Assembly: GCA_051747385.1 (NCBI GenBank)
Contig: JBNJGB010000066.1
Location: 1 to 11,040 of the forward strand
Direction of reading: 5' to 3'
Length of the DNA: 11,040 nucleotides
Origin: JBNJGB01 sp051747385
GTDB lineage: Bacteria > Myxococcota_A > UBA9042 > PHBI01 > JACKFB01
The translations under genes and the position numbers were made by a program. This document shows positions 1 to 8,591 of the stretch, piece after piece. The notes under the pieces were generated by a model, which saw nothing but the letters and a program-made list of their open reading frames with translations, was not told where the DNA came from and did not search any database. Each line of letters begins with the position of its first letter. Position 1 is the first letter of the stretch.

Positions 1-92
1 CACACCCGATCCCATACCGAACTCGGAAGTTAAGCCCTCTAGCGCCGATGGTACTGCGAGGTCTCCTCGTGGGAGAGTAGGTCGCCGCCGGA
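1..92 (+). rRNA. rrf: 5S ribosomal RNA, 3' part (5' end cut by window)
   Basis: The sequence carries the conserved 5S core: CCGAACTCGGAAGTTAAG (loop B / helix III region), TAGCGCCGATGGTA, and GGGAGAGTAGGTCGCCGCCGG at the 3' end. Against the remembered E. coli 5S, roughly the first 25-30 bases lie outside the window, so the annotation begins mid-gene. The 3' end is placed near base 92 by analogy; exact processing is not visible. An intrinsic terminator follows at once, so this is probably the last gene of an rRNA operon. Confidence 0.95.
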
Positions 93-105
93 TCCTTTAT
101 ACAAG

Positions 106-141
106 AAGGCCCGCGAGGTTCACGCCTCGCGGGCCTTTTTT
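106..141 (+). terminator. Intrinsic terminator of the rRNA operon
   Basis: There is a perfect 13-base-pair stem, AAGGCCCGCGAGG (106-118) with CCTCGCGGGCCTT (125-137), a 6-base loop, and a run of T to 141. It begins about 14 bases after the end of 5S and is the strongest terminator in the window. The stem starts with AA, so weak activity on the minus strand is possible. Confidence 0.92.
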
Positions 142-275
142 GCGTTCGTTCGGGGTGTAGACGCCTGGCGGCGCGGCGCCACGTGGTCTCGCGCGAGGGC
201 GCAAAGTCGCCAGTGCGAGGAGGTGGAGTCGGGTCTCCGTGCGCGGTGGTCGGTCCGTGTGCCGCCGTCGGGCAC

Positions 276-308
276 GAAAAAGCCCGCACGCCGAGGGGCG
301 CGCGGGCT
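276..308 (-). terminator. Intrinsic terminator of the split rdgC operon
   Basis: Read on the minus strand, AGCCCGC (308-302) pairs with GCGGGCT (287-281) and is followed by TTTTTCG (280-276 region). It lies about 30 bases past the stop of the second RdgC half-gene. It faces the rRNA terminator, so the two operons converge and are separately closed. Bases 142-275 between the terminators show no gene. Confidence 0.8.
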
Positions 309-338
309 CGTGCTCCCGAAGTCGCTCGCAGGGGCGGG

Positions 339-848
339 CTACTCGGCCTGCACCCAGTCGCGCAGGGCGGCGACCTCGTCCTTCCACGCCCCGTCGTCCA
401 GACGGAGGCCGACGAACTGCGCGAAGAGGTCGTCCAGGATGTCCTCCGCCTCCTCCATCAGGTAGAAGCGCTCGTAGAGCTGGTCGTCCTCCTCGCGGGA
501 GAGCAGCGCGGGGATGCGCAGGCTGTGGATGGATAGATCGTCGGCCTTCACCGTCGTCGTCCACTGCTTCTGATCGTGGATGATGCGCAGGCGCGCCTCC
601 TTGACCTGCTTGCCCGACTGGAGGGAGGCGCGGGCCTCCTCGGTCTCCGTCGGGTTCTCGCTCTTGATGGTGTTCTGCTCCTTGATGTCGCCCAGGGCCT
701 CGAGCGTGAGCTTCGCGTCGAACCAGACCTCGACCTGGCGGTTTTCGAGGACGAAGAGGCCCTCCTGGGACTCGGAGCGATACCAGAGCCAGGTCAGGAA
801 CTCGCGGCCGAGGAACTGGGTCTGATTGATGCGGTTGATGAGATCCAT
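339..848 (-). CDS. RdgC C-terminal half encoded as a separate protein (169 aa)
   Basis: This 169-residue protein begins MDLINRINQTQFLGREFLTW. Its middle and end line up by eye with the C-terminal half of E. coli RdgC. ASLQSGKQVKEARLRI (residues 74-89) matches the NHIEAGKVVTKLAL segment. The stretch ending in SLRIP (109-113) matches SLKRLKF. DQLYERFYLMEEAEDILDDL (122-141) matches the DFAQRFDADFILMTGEL region. RdgC is a nucleoid-associated, ring-forming dsDNA-binding protein that restrains RecA. No typical N-terminal domain is present; that part is the gene immediately upstream, which ends 17 bases before this ATG. A modest ribosome site (AGGACGAG) precedes the ATG. A terminator follows the stop. 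The protein is acidic overall. The C-half assignment rests on manual alignment to remembered sequence, so it is less certain than that of the partner. Confidence 0.75.
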   Translation of the reverse strand: MDLINRINQTQFLGREFLTWLWYRSESQEGLFVLENRQVEVWFDAKLTLEALGDIKEQNTIKSENPTETEEARASLQSGKQVKEARLRIIHDQKQWTTTVKADDLSIHSLRIPALLSREEDDQLYERFYLMEEAEDILDDLFAQFVGLRLDDGAWKDEVAALRDWVQAE

Positions 849-865
849 CGTGCTCTCGTCCTGGT

Positions 866-1498
866 TCAGCGTCGGAGGTCGCCGGGTACGGCGAAGACGG
901 TGGGCTCGAGGCGGGCGGCGTGCTCCAGGTCGTCGTCGGACAAGCCCATCTTCTCCAGGCGGCTGTAGGCGTTCCGCGGCAGGAGCACGACGTCGAAGGT
1001 GTCGGTGAAGATATCCTGGAACATCTCGTTGACGCGCTTGTTCGCCGTGAAGAGCCAGACCTCGCCGCGCTCGATGTTCCACACGAACTCGTGGATCTTG
1101 ATGCCCGGCAGCACCCGCTTCCGAAGCTGCTTCTCGAGGTGGTCCCGGACCTCCTCCTCGTCGGCCTTGCTGGCCTTCGCCTTGCCGGTGGTCTGAAGGT
1201 AGTCGGCGAGGGCGCGGCGGAGGTGGAGCTTGAACACGGCGCCGGGGATGCGGAGCGTGTCCTGCCGCAGACCCGCCATCAGATAGTCGTTGAAGAGGAT
1301 CTTCTCGACCGCGAAGTCCGTATCGAACGGGTCGGCGAGGTTGACCCACCCGAGGCTCTCCTCCTGGTCGCTCTCGACCTCGATGTCCTGGAAGCGGCGG
1401 CTGTTCAGGGCTTCCACGAACCGATCGCGGAAGTCCTTGGGGAGGTCGCCGTCCACGTAGTAGGCGCTGGTCGTGATTCCGCCTGAGAGCGCACCCAT
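866..1498 (-). CDS. rdgC: RdgC N-terminal half (recombination-associated protein, 210 aa)
   Basis: This 210-residue protein opens MGALSGGITTSAYYVDGDLP. It contains the RdgC-type pattern of a basic helix followed by a beta hairpin: ADEEEVRDHLEKQLRKRVLP (residues about 118-137), then FVWNIERGEVWLFTANKR and FTDTFDVVLLP. This corresponds to EKDSLKDEVLHSLLPRAF, MWIDTVNGLIMVDCASAKK and LGSLPVVPLS in E. coli RdgC (303 aa). The family binds double-stranded DNA as a dimeric ring and limits RecA access. Here the protein stops after this half and the C-terminal half is the next gene, 17 bases on, so the two probably assemble. AGGTGAG lies just upstream of the ATG and supports the start. The gene begins about 60 bases after the ompA-family terminator, so it probably has its own promoter, although no clear hexamers were found. 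Family assignment is fairly firm; the split architecture is seen directly. Confidence 0.82.
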   Translation of the reverse strand: MGALSGGITTSAYYVDGDLPKDFRDRFVEALNSRRFQDIEVESDQEESLGWVNLADPFDTDFAVEKILFNDYLMAGLRQDTLRIPGAVFKLHLRRALADYLQTTGKAKASKADEEEVRDHLEKQLRKRVLPGIKIHEFVWNIERGEVWLFTANKRVNEMFQDIFTDTFDVVLLPRNAYSRLEKMGLSDDDLEHAARLEPTVFAVPGDLRR

Positions 1499-1558
1499 GG
1501 GCTCACCTGTCGTCGTTGCTCGTGTCGTGCGGGGGCGCAGCGCGCGGCCCCGACGGTA

Positions 1559-1596
1559 GAAAAGCGCCGGGGACCGGCGTGGCCGATCCCCGGCGG
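1559..1596 (-). terminator. Intrinsic terminator after the TSP3/OmpA gene
   Basis: A perfect 9-base inverted repeat, CGCCGGGGA (1566-1574) and TCCCCGGCG (1588-1596), flanks a 13-base loop. On the minus strand it is followed by C and TTTT (1564-1561). It lies about 30 bases past the OmpA-family stop codon, so it separates that gene from the RdgC pair. The T run is short, so some read-through is possible. Confidence 0.7.
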
Positions 1597-1625
1597 GAGA
1601 GCGTAGCGGACCGCGTGGTCGCTGG

Positions 1626-3389
<1,764 letters not shown>

Positions 3390-3428
3390 GCCCGCTCTCC
3401 TTTCGATGCGAAAACCTGCTGGAATGAC

Positions 3429-3451
3429 AGAGAAAACGGCACTCTGTGCCG
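3429..3451 (-). promoter_or_regulatory. 5'-terminal stem-loop of the ompA-family mRNA (or attenuator)
   Basis: On the minus strand CGGCAC (3442 back from 3437 side) and GTGCCG form a perfect 6-bp stem around AGA, occupying 3437-3451, followed by TTTTCTCT. It falls only about 5 bases after the start point predicted from the promoter at 3463-3491, so the mRNA would begin with this hairpin. It could protect the 5' end, as a 5' hairpin does for E. coli ompA mRNA. It could also act as a terminator for read-through from the gene ending at 3543. The stem and T-run are seen; the role is inferred. Confidence 0.5.
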
Positions 3452-3462
3452 CGGACGGCGGG

Positions 3463-3491
3463 ACCATAGCAGCCCTGCAGGGACCCGGCAA
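3463..3491 (-). promoter_or_regulatory. Candidate sigma70 promoter of the TSP3/OmpA gene
   Basis: Minus-strand TTGCCG (3491-3486) and TATGGT (3468-3463) are separated by exactly 17 bases and each matches four of six consensus positions. The predicted start is near 3456, giving a leader of about 67 bases to the ATG at 3389. AATTT lies just upstream of the -35 box, an AT-rich patch in otherwise GC-rich DNA. Confidence 0.55.
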
Positions 3492-3542
3492 TTTTTCCAG
3501 CTCGGACCTCCAGTGACTCCAGGGGGTTGCGGACGCGGAGGC

Positions 3543-4352
3543 TCAGTCGCGCGCCTCGGCGATCCAGGCGTCGAGGTCGAAGCGGGGCGGCAGGAAGAAG
3601 CCCCGGCGCCAGGACCGCTCCAAGCGGGTCGCGCGCCGATTCGCGAAGCCCTCGGCGATGCGCTCCACCTCTCCGGGGGGCTGATCCAGCACCGTCGTGG
3701 CCACGCGTTGTACCCACCGGTCGTACGCGAAGCCCGCATCGGAGCCGAGAGACTCGAGGAGACCCCCGCTCGCGGCATGGAGCCACGGGGCGGCCGGATC
3801 CACTCCGCCGAGCGCGCGGGCCAGGGCGGTGCCGGCGGCGTGGAGGCGGAGGAGGTGCTCGTCCAGGGGATCGAGGCCCCCTACCTGGACAGCTGGACGC
3901 ATGCGCTCCGCCAGCACGGCGAGGACGGCGAGGGCGCCCGGCGCCTCGTGGCCGAGGGCGACGCGCCAGGGCTCCGAGCAGGCGAACGGGATGAACCGGA
4001 GCGCCGTGCTCGCCAGGACCTCGACGGTGGCGCGTGGCAGCAGGCCTGCGTCCGGCACGTCCTTCGCCTCGGCGGCCAGCCGGCGCGCCTCCGACCCCAT
4101 CGCCTCGGCTTCGCCCCGGGACCAGCGCAGATGGAACCAACCGGCGTCCTCCGAGGGCGCCTCCCGGCGGGCGAGGGCGTCCCGAATGGAGGCGTCGGGC
4201 GTGCGCGGCGTCGTGGAGCGGGCATGCCGCGACCCCTTGCGGGCGCGACGATCCAGCTTCGCGTAGGCGGGCGACGTGCCCGGCGCCCCGGCGAGGGCCA
4301 TCAGGTGCAGGGCGTGGGCGACGATCTCGGATGTCCCGGCGCGGAACGGCAT
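3543..4352 (-). CDS. Hypothetical protein, 269 aa, downstream of the diguanylate cyclase
   Basis: I do not recognise a family. The protein has no signal peptide or transmembrane segment and looks soluble and mostly helical: Ala- and Arg-rich stretches (EARRLAAEA, residues 88-96; ALAVLAVLAERMR, 140-152), Trp at spaced positions and one cysteine (Cys125). Residues 30-60 are basic and low in complexity (DRRARKGSRHARSTTPRTP), perhaps a disordered segment. The C-terminal part (WRRGFFLPPRFDLDAWI) is the most structured-looking motif. The ATG lies 25 bases after the diguanylate cyclase stop and has no evident ribosome site, so it may depend on translation of the upstream gene; a start at an internal Met (residue 18) is possible. 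Strong G/C at third codon positions and the long open frame support a real gene. Its place after a c-di-GMP synthase suggests, but does not show, a related role. Confidence 0.7.
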   Translation of the reverse strand: MPFRAGTSEIVAHALHLMALAGAPGTSPAYAKLDRRARKGSRHARSTTPRTPDASIRDALARREAPSEDAGWFHLRWSRGEAEAMGSEARRLAAEAKDVPDAGLLPRATVEVLASTALRFIPFACSEPWRVALGHEAPGALAVLAVLAERMRPAVQVGGLDPLDEHLLRLHAAGTALARALGGVDPAAPWLHAASGGLLESLGSDAGFAYDRWVQRVATTVLDQPPGEVERIAEGFANRRATRLERSWRRGFFLPPRFDLDAWIAEARD

Positions 4353-4377
4353 GGGCGGGACGATGCCAGAGGAGGGA

Positions 4378-6171
4378 TCACGCCGCCAGCGGCTTGTAGA
4401 GCACGAGGCGATCCCGTCCGCCGTTCTTGGCGGCGTACAGCGCCTCGTCGGCGGCCGCGAACAGCCCCTCCGGCGTCGAGGCCGTGGTGCCGTCGAGCAC
4501 GGCGGCCCCGATGCTCACGGTGACGGCGTGGTCGTCGGGGACGCCGGGAAAGTGCGTCTCCCGCACGATGCGGAGGATCTTCTGGGCCGTGGGATAGACC
4601 TGCGACTCGGGCGTCTCCGTGAGCAGCACCACGAACTCCTCGCCGCCGTAGCGGCCGATGATGTCCGTCCGCCGGAAGTTGTTCCGGAGCAGCGCCGAGA
4701 AGGTCTTCAGGACCGCGTCGCCGACCCCGTGTCCCCACGTGTCGTTGATGATCTTGAAGTGGTCCAGGTCCAGGAAGAGACAGGTCAGATCGCGCCCGTA
4801 GCGCCGGGCTCGCTCCACCTCCTCGGAGGCGCGTGCGCCCAGGTGGCGACGGTTGAACACGCCCGTGAGGGGATCCGTGATGGACGCGCGGTACAGCTCG
4901 TCGCGGTGGCGCTCGAGCTGGCGCCGGGACTCCGCGAGCTGCTGCCTGTCCCGCTCCCGCTGCGTCACGTCTGCGGCGAGCACCTGCACGCCGACGAGCT
5001 CGTCGTTGATGAGGATCGGCGCCGTCCGGAACTCGTAGAGCACACCGGGGCGCCGTGCGACGCGCGCCATGAACCGGCTGCAGCGTCCCCGGCGGGCACT
5101 CTCCAGGGCCTCCCGCGCCATCGGCTGCTCGCCCTCGAGGAGCTTGTCGACGAACGGGCCGCCGTAGTCCTGGTCCTCCCAGATCTCGAAGAGGCGCTCC
5201 GCCTCCGAGTTGGCGCGCGCGAACCGCAGGTCCTCGTCGACCACGAAGACGAGGTCCGACGCCACCTCGAAGAGCGTGCGATACAGCCGGGCGTTCGCAT
5301 CCGCCTCGGTCCTCCGCCGGCTCTCGACGACCAGCCAGCCGGCGAGGAGGAGGAGCATGCCGGCGCCGCCGCCCACGACGACCCACCGCAGGGGGCCGTG
5401 GTCGAGTGCAGTGGGGTGCACCTCGAGGGTCCAGGGCGCGTCACCCTGGCGGATGGGTCGCACGTAGCCGGGGACGTCCTCGGGGGGTAGCGGCCGTCGG
5501 CCGTCGCGCTCGAAGACGGTGTTCCCCTCGGCGTCCTGGACGCGATAGGCGGGAGCGCCCGTCACGGCGAAGAGGTGCTCGCGGGCGAGCAGGGCCACGG
5601 CCACCGCGCGTGTCACCGCGAGGTCGACCACCGGGAGGGCGAGCGCGATCCGGCCGTCGGGGAGCAGGGTCAGCTTCGGCGAGGCCGTGTCGGCCACCTC
5701 CTGCACGAGGGCACGTACGTCGGCGCTTCGGGGCCGGGCCTCGAGCGAGGGGCTGCGACCCTGGGCGACCCAGGGCTCCTTGGAGGACGACTGCACCGGG
5801 AGCACCGCGAGGGCGTCGATCCAAGCTGGCGCCTCGGCGAACACGGCGGCGCCCACGGCCTCGAGGGAGGCGCGCTCCTCCGTGTCCAGGACGGCACGCG
5901 CGGCCTCTGCCAGCGTCCCGGTCGCCCGCTCGGCCGCCACCAGGCGCTCGCCGATCTCCGCCGCCGCCGTGTTCGTCGTCTGCTGGGCGTGCGCCGTCTC
6001 TCGCCGAGCCTCCTCGGCCTGCCAGGTCAGGTGAATGGTGGCCAACGCCACCGCACCCGCCAGCAGGACGACGATCAACAGCCGCCGCGGCGGCCGGTAC
6101 GGCGTCAGCGGTGGCGAAGCGGGTCCGGTGCTCCCGGAACCCGGCCTGGTCTTTGTGGACCGAATCAACAT
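4378..6171 (-). CDS. Membrane-bound sensor diguanylate cyclase (periplasmic sensor - PAS - GGDEF, 597 aa)
   Basis: This enzyme should make cyclic di-GMP from two GTP at the inner membrane. Order of parts: a Pro-rich cytoplasmic start; TM1 about 31-49; an extracytoplasmic sensor region about 50-260 with no family I can name (possibly CHASE- or Cache-like); TM2 about 262-283; a PAS-type domain about 292-402 ending in VLAADVTQRERDR; a helical linker 403-428; and a GGDEF domain 429-597. DPLTGVFNRRHL starts the catalytic domain. RYGGEEF has the GGEEF signature at 509-513. RRTD at 500-503, exactly five residues before it, is an intact RxxD inhibitory site, so product feedback is expected. FLDLDHFKIINDTWGHGVGD carries the metal and GTP contacts. 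GAGGGAG ahead of the ATG supports the start. It follows pcp by 57 bases and precedes a hypothetical gene by 25, probably in one operon. Confidence 0.93.
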   Translation of the reverse strand: MLIRSTKTRPGSGSTGPASPPLTPYRPPRRLLIVVLLAGAVALATIHLTWQAEEARRETAHAQQTTNTAAAEIGERLVAAERATGTLAEAARAVLDTEERASLEAVGAAVFAEAPAWIDALAVLPVQSSSKEPWVAQGRSPSLEARPRSADVRALVQEVADTASPKLTLLPDGRIALALPVVDLAVTRAVAVALLAREHLFAVTGAPAYRVQDAEGNTVFERDGRRPLPPEDVPGYVRPIRQGDAPWTLEVHPTALDHGPLRWVVVGGGAGMLLLLAGWLVVESRRRTEADANARLYRTLFEVASDLVFVVDEDLRFARANSEAERLFEIWEDQDYGGPFVDKLLEGEQPMAREALESARRGRCSRFMARVARRPGVLYEFRTAPILINDELVGVQVLAADVTQRERDRQQLAESRRQLERHRDELYRASITDPLTGVFNRRHLGARASEEVERARRYGRDLTCLFLDLDHFKIINDTWGHGVGDAVLKTFSALLRNNFRRTDIIGRYGGEEFVVLLTETPESQVYPTAQKILRIVRETHFPGVPDDHAVTVSIGAAVLDGTTASTPEGLFAAADEALYAAKNGGRDRLVLYKPLAA

Positions 6172-6184
6172 GCTCCCTCGCCGC

Positions 6185-6201
6185 GAAGGCGTGATGCCTT
6201 C
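6185..6201 (-). other. Small hairpin between pcp and the diguanylate cyclase
   Basis: GAAGGC (6185-6190) and GCCTTC (6196-6201) form a perfect 6-bp stem with a 5-base loop, 14 bases before the diguanylate cyclase ATG and next to its ribosome site. There is no T-run on the minus strand, so it is not an intrinsic terminator. It may affect translation of the downstream gene or mRNA processing. With a stem this short, chance is a fair alternative. Confidence 0.3.
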
Positions 6202-6228
6202 TTCGAACGGTCGGCGAGGTGCGTACCT

Positions 6229-6828
6229 TTAGGCCTTTGGCGACCCTCCGGTGGGGGCGTCCCCCAGGGCCAGGCAGGCCAGGGCAGACACCACGGGCAC
6301 CAGATGCTCGCGTGCGCCGGGGGCGGGTGTCGGCGGGAGATGCAGGAAGCCTCCGGGGACGTCCGGCGGCAGGTGGTGTACCAGCACGTAGAAGGCGGCG
6401 TCGCAGACGTAGCCGCCGGCGTCCTCGGACGTCTCCACCGCCAGGTCCGGTGCGGACAGCGCACCCGCCAGGGCCTCGGCGTCCCAGCGACACGAGCGGA
6501 GCGGCGGGCCTGTGGGCACGACGGCTTCGCCGACCGGTGTCCGGCCGAGGACGTCGGCCTCCCGTGATCGCACGGCGTTCCGCGCCTTTCGCTCCAAGCG
6601 CATCGCGCCGGGGCGCCCCACCCCGGTGGAGACGGCCAGGACCGGACGAAGCTCGGACACGAGCGCGGGGATGCGCCGCCGCACCTCCTCGTACGAGACG
6701 GCGAGCTCGACGCCGACCACGGGACGGCCCGCGAGCATGGAGCCGTCGAGGCGGCGCGCCAGCCAGCCCGACGGGTTGTCCTCCACGTCCCGGAAGGGAC
6801 CGAAGCCGGTCAGGAGGATGGGCCTCAC
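6229..6828 (-). CDS. pcp: Pyroglutamyl-peptidase I (pyrrolidone-carboxylate peptidase, family C15)
   Basis: This cysteine peptidase removes N-terminal pyroglutamate from peptides in the cytoplasm. It has 199 residues, close to the usual length of 200-215. The start is a GTG at 6828-6826 giving VRPILLTGFGPF, the normal first motif of the family, with NPS following (residues 18-20). The full catalytic triad is visible: Glu79 in MRLERKA, Cys142 in AGGYVCDAAFY (family AGTYVCN), and His163 in GGFLHLP. Gly and Asp replace the usual Thr and Asn beside the cysteine, a mild divergence. The GTG overlaps the upstream endopeptidase stop in a GTGA, so translation is coupled. No signal peptide is seen. Confidence 0.92.
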   Translation of the reverse strand: MRPILLTGFGPFRDVEDNPSGWLARRLDGSMLAGRPVVGVELAVSYEEVRRRIPALVSELRPVLAVSTGVGRPGAMRLERKARNAVRSREADVLGRTPVGEAVVPTGPPLRSCRWDAEALAGALSAPDLAVETSEDAGGYVCDAAFYVLVHHLPPDVPGGFLHLPPTPAPGAREHLVPVVSALACLALGDAPTGGSPKA

Positions 6829-8459
6829 CGCGTGGCGTACTCCGCGCCGTGCTCCTCCCACCAGCTTCGCCAGTGGCGACGGAGGGCCCGCGGGCTCCGG
6901 GCGAACGGGTCCACGGCGTGCCCCGTCACCCGCGACAGCGCCCGGACCGCGTTCTGGGACACGTGCGACCTGCGGTCGCCGGCGGCCTCGATCAGGACGG
7001 GGATGGTGGCCGGGTCCTCCATGGCTCCCGGGAGGTCGTAGCCCGCCGCCTCGAAGCCGCGCGCCAGCCAGGCGAGCCAGGGCTCCGCGCCGCGCTCCCG
7101 CCAGAAGGAGCGCCACTGCTCCGCGCCCTCGCGTACGTGGTTGGTCGCGCGCGTGAGGGCGCCGGCCACGGCGTGGCGGACCCGGCGCTCCGGGGATGCG
7201 AGGAGTGGCAGCAGGGCCGGGACTACCGCCTTGCGCCCGCGGCGACCGAGGATCTCGGCGGCGGTCACCTGGAAGTCGGCCAGGGAGCCGGAGGCCACCC
7301 GCGGGTGCAGGTGAGCGGTCGGGCGCGCGAGGAAGCGGAGGGCGATCCCCAGCGGCCTCTCGCCGCGCGTGACTCGCAGGATCCTGAACAACCGGGCGGC
7401 CCAGTCGGGATCCTCGGCGCGGTACAGGGCGGCCAGGAGCCCGGGGATGGCCGCGGGCGTGCCGATGGCGCGGAGGGCCTCGAGGGCGCTCTCCCGGACG
7501 TCGTCCACGGGATCCTCGAGGCGGGCGAGCAGCGTCGGCACCCCCGCCCGAGCGCGAATATCGCCGAGGGCCCTCAGCGCGCGGCTCCGCAGCTCCGGAT
7601 CCGGCGAACGGGCGACCCCGCGGAGGGCTCGGACGCGCGTCGCGTACCGCTCGTCGCCGCGATCGACCCACGGCCAGTGGGGCGGCGGATCCAGGCAGCC
7701 GTGGAGGCGGTCCTGCACCGAGCAGTACAGGCGCACGTGGAGGTGGTCGTCGTGGGGGTTCGAGTCGCTCGGCTGGTGGAGCACGGCCTCCATCCGGGCG
7801 AGCAGGTGATCGGGGAGTCCGCGCCGTCGTGCCTCCTCGAGGAGGCGGGCCTTCAGCCAGTCGGCGACGAAGATCCACTGGACCTGCGCCTCCGGGTCCT
7901 CCAGCAGCGCGCGGACGAGGGTCAGGTTGCGCTCGACGTCGAACCGGTAGCGCCCGGCGGGCCGGGTGGACAGGCCGTCCGGCCGGAAGGACACGAAGGC
8001 CCTCGTCTCGACGGGGCGGCCCTGACGGTCCAGCGCGAAGGGGAGGATGTCCAGGTCGCGCCCGGCCTGGTGGGACGCGTGCCAGCGCGTCGGGCCGCCC
8101 GAGCGGAGGCTCACGTTGCCGAGGAGGATGGTCGCGTCCGGGTGGACCTCCCGGACGGCCACCCCGGCGCGTCGGAGCAGGCCCAGGATACCGGCCGTGC
8201 CCCAGTGGGTGCCGCGTCGGGCGACCCTCGGCAGGAAGGCCCAACCTTCGCCCCGGAGCGGCAGGGACACGGCCTCTTCCAGGTGTCCCCGGCCCGTCGT
8301 GCCGAAGCTGAGGGAGCTCTCGGGTGGTCGGAGCAGGGCGCGAGCCTCGGCCGCGGGAGGCGGCGATGGCGGCTCCACGAACGCGTCCGGCGGCCGAACG
8401 AGATCGGCCGGGGCGGCGCAGAGGGCGAGTACGGCGAAGAACGGTTGGACCGGGCCCAT
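6825..8459 (-). CDS. M74 (MepA-like) murein endopeptidase fused to C-terminal HEAT-like repeats (544 aa)
   Basis: MepA-type enzymes are zinc endopeptidases that cut D-Ala to diaminopimelate crosslinks in periplasmic peptidoglycan. The protein opens with a hydrophobic stretch (PFFAVLALCAAPA) that may be a signal peptide, though it lacks the usual basic start and its Cys14 is not in a canonical lipobox. Residues about 45-262 form the M74 domain. HASHQAGRDLD carries His127, His130 and Asp137, and HDDHLHVRL carries His239 and His241; these match HASHQTGLDVD and HMHVRL of E. coli MepA, so the metal site looks intact. CSVQDRLHGCLDPPP also parallels MepA. From about 272 to 510 the sequence turns to Ala/Leu/Arg-rich HEAT-type helical pairs (LRSRALRALGDIRARAGVP, VRESALEALRAIGTPAAIP). 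WRSFWRERGAEP (449-460) and WRSWWEEHGAEY (530-541) are duplicated motifs. E. coli MepA is about 274 residues, so the extra half is an addition. First gene of the probable operon; it overlaps pcp by 4 bases. Confidence 0.88.
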   Translation of the reverse strand: MGPVQPFFAVLALCAAPADLVRPPDAFVEPPSPPPAAEARALLRPPESSLSFGTTGRGHLEEAVSLPLRGEGWAFLPRVARRGTHWGTAGILGLLRRAGVAVREVHPDATILLGNVSLRSGGPTRWHASHQAGRDLDILPFALDRQGRPVETRAFVSFRPDGLSTRPAGRYRFDVERNLTLVRALLEDPEAQVQWIFVADWLKARLLEEARRRGLPDHLLARMEAVLHQPSDSNPHDDHLHVRLYCSVQDRLHGCLDPPPHWPWVDRGDERYATRVRALRGVARSPDPELRSRALRALGDIRARAGVPTLLARLEDPVDDVRESALEALRAIGTPAAIPGLLAALYRAEDPDWAARLFRILRVTRGERPLGIALRFLARPTAHLHPRVASGSLADFQVTAAEILGRRGRKAVVPALLPLLASPERRVRHAVAGALTRATNHVREGAEQWRSFWRERGAEPWLAWLARGFEAAGYDLPGAMEDPATIPVLIEAAGDRRSHVSQNAVRALSRVTGHAVDPFARSPRALRRHWRSWWEEHGAEYATR

Positions 8460-8526
8460 CGGCTGGAAGCCTACCAGCGCGCGGACCGCGGCGCGAGTCT
8501 GCGTCTACCGCCTCGCGGGGCGCAAG

Positions 8527-8555
8527 AAGATGCAGCCTCGAGCCCGGAGTGTCAA
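8527..8555 (-). promoter_or_regulatory. Candidate promoter of the endopeptidase-pcp-diguanylate cyclase operon
   Basis: Minus-strand TTGACA (8555-8550), a perfect -35 box, is followed after 17 bases by CATCTT (8532-8527), three of six for the -10. The start would be near 8520, about 60 bases before the ATG at 8459. The -35 box lies within GTCAATT, repeated 30 bases away at 8581, next to the divergent promoter. Confidence 0.45.
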
Positions 8556-8591
8556 TTGGAAATCGCGCGCTGCACCCTCGGTCAATTTCCC

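Noticed and set aside
339..1349. A single 336-residue minus-strand frame joining the RdgC region
   Set aside because: Its first half is out of frame with the RdgC N-half and reads as Arg/Pro-rich noise; only the part from the ATG at 848 is protein-like.
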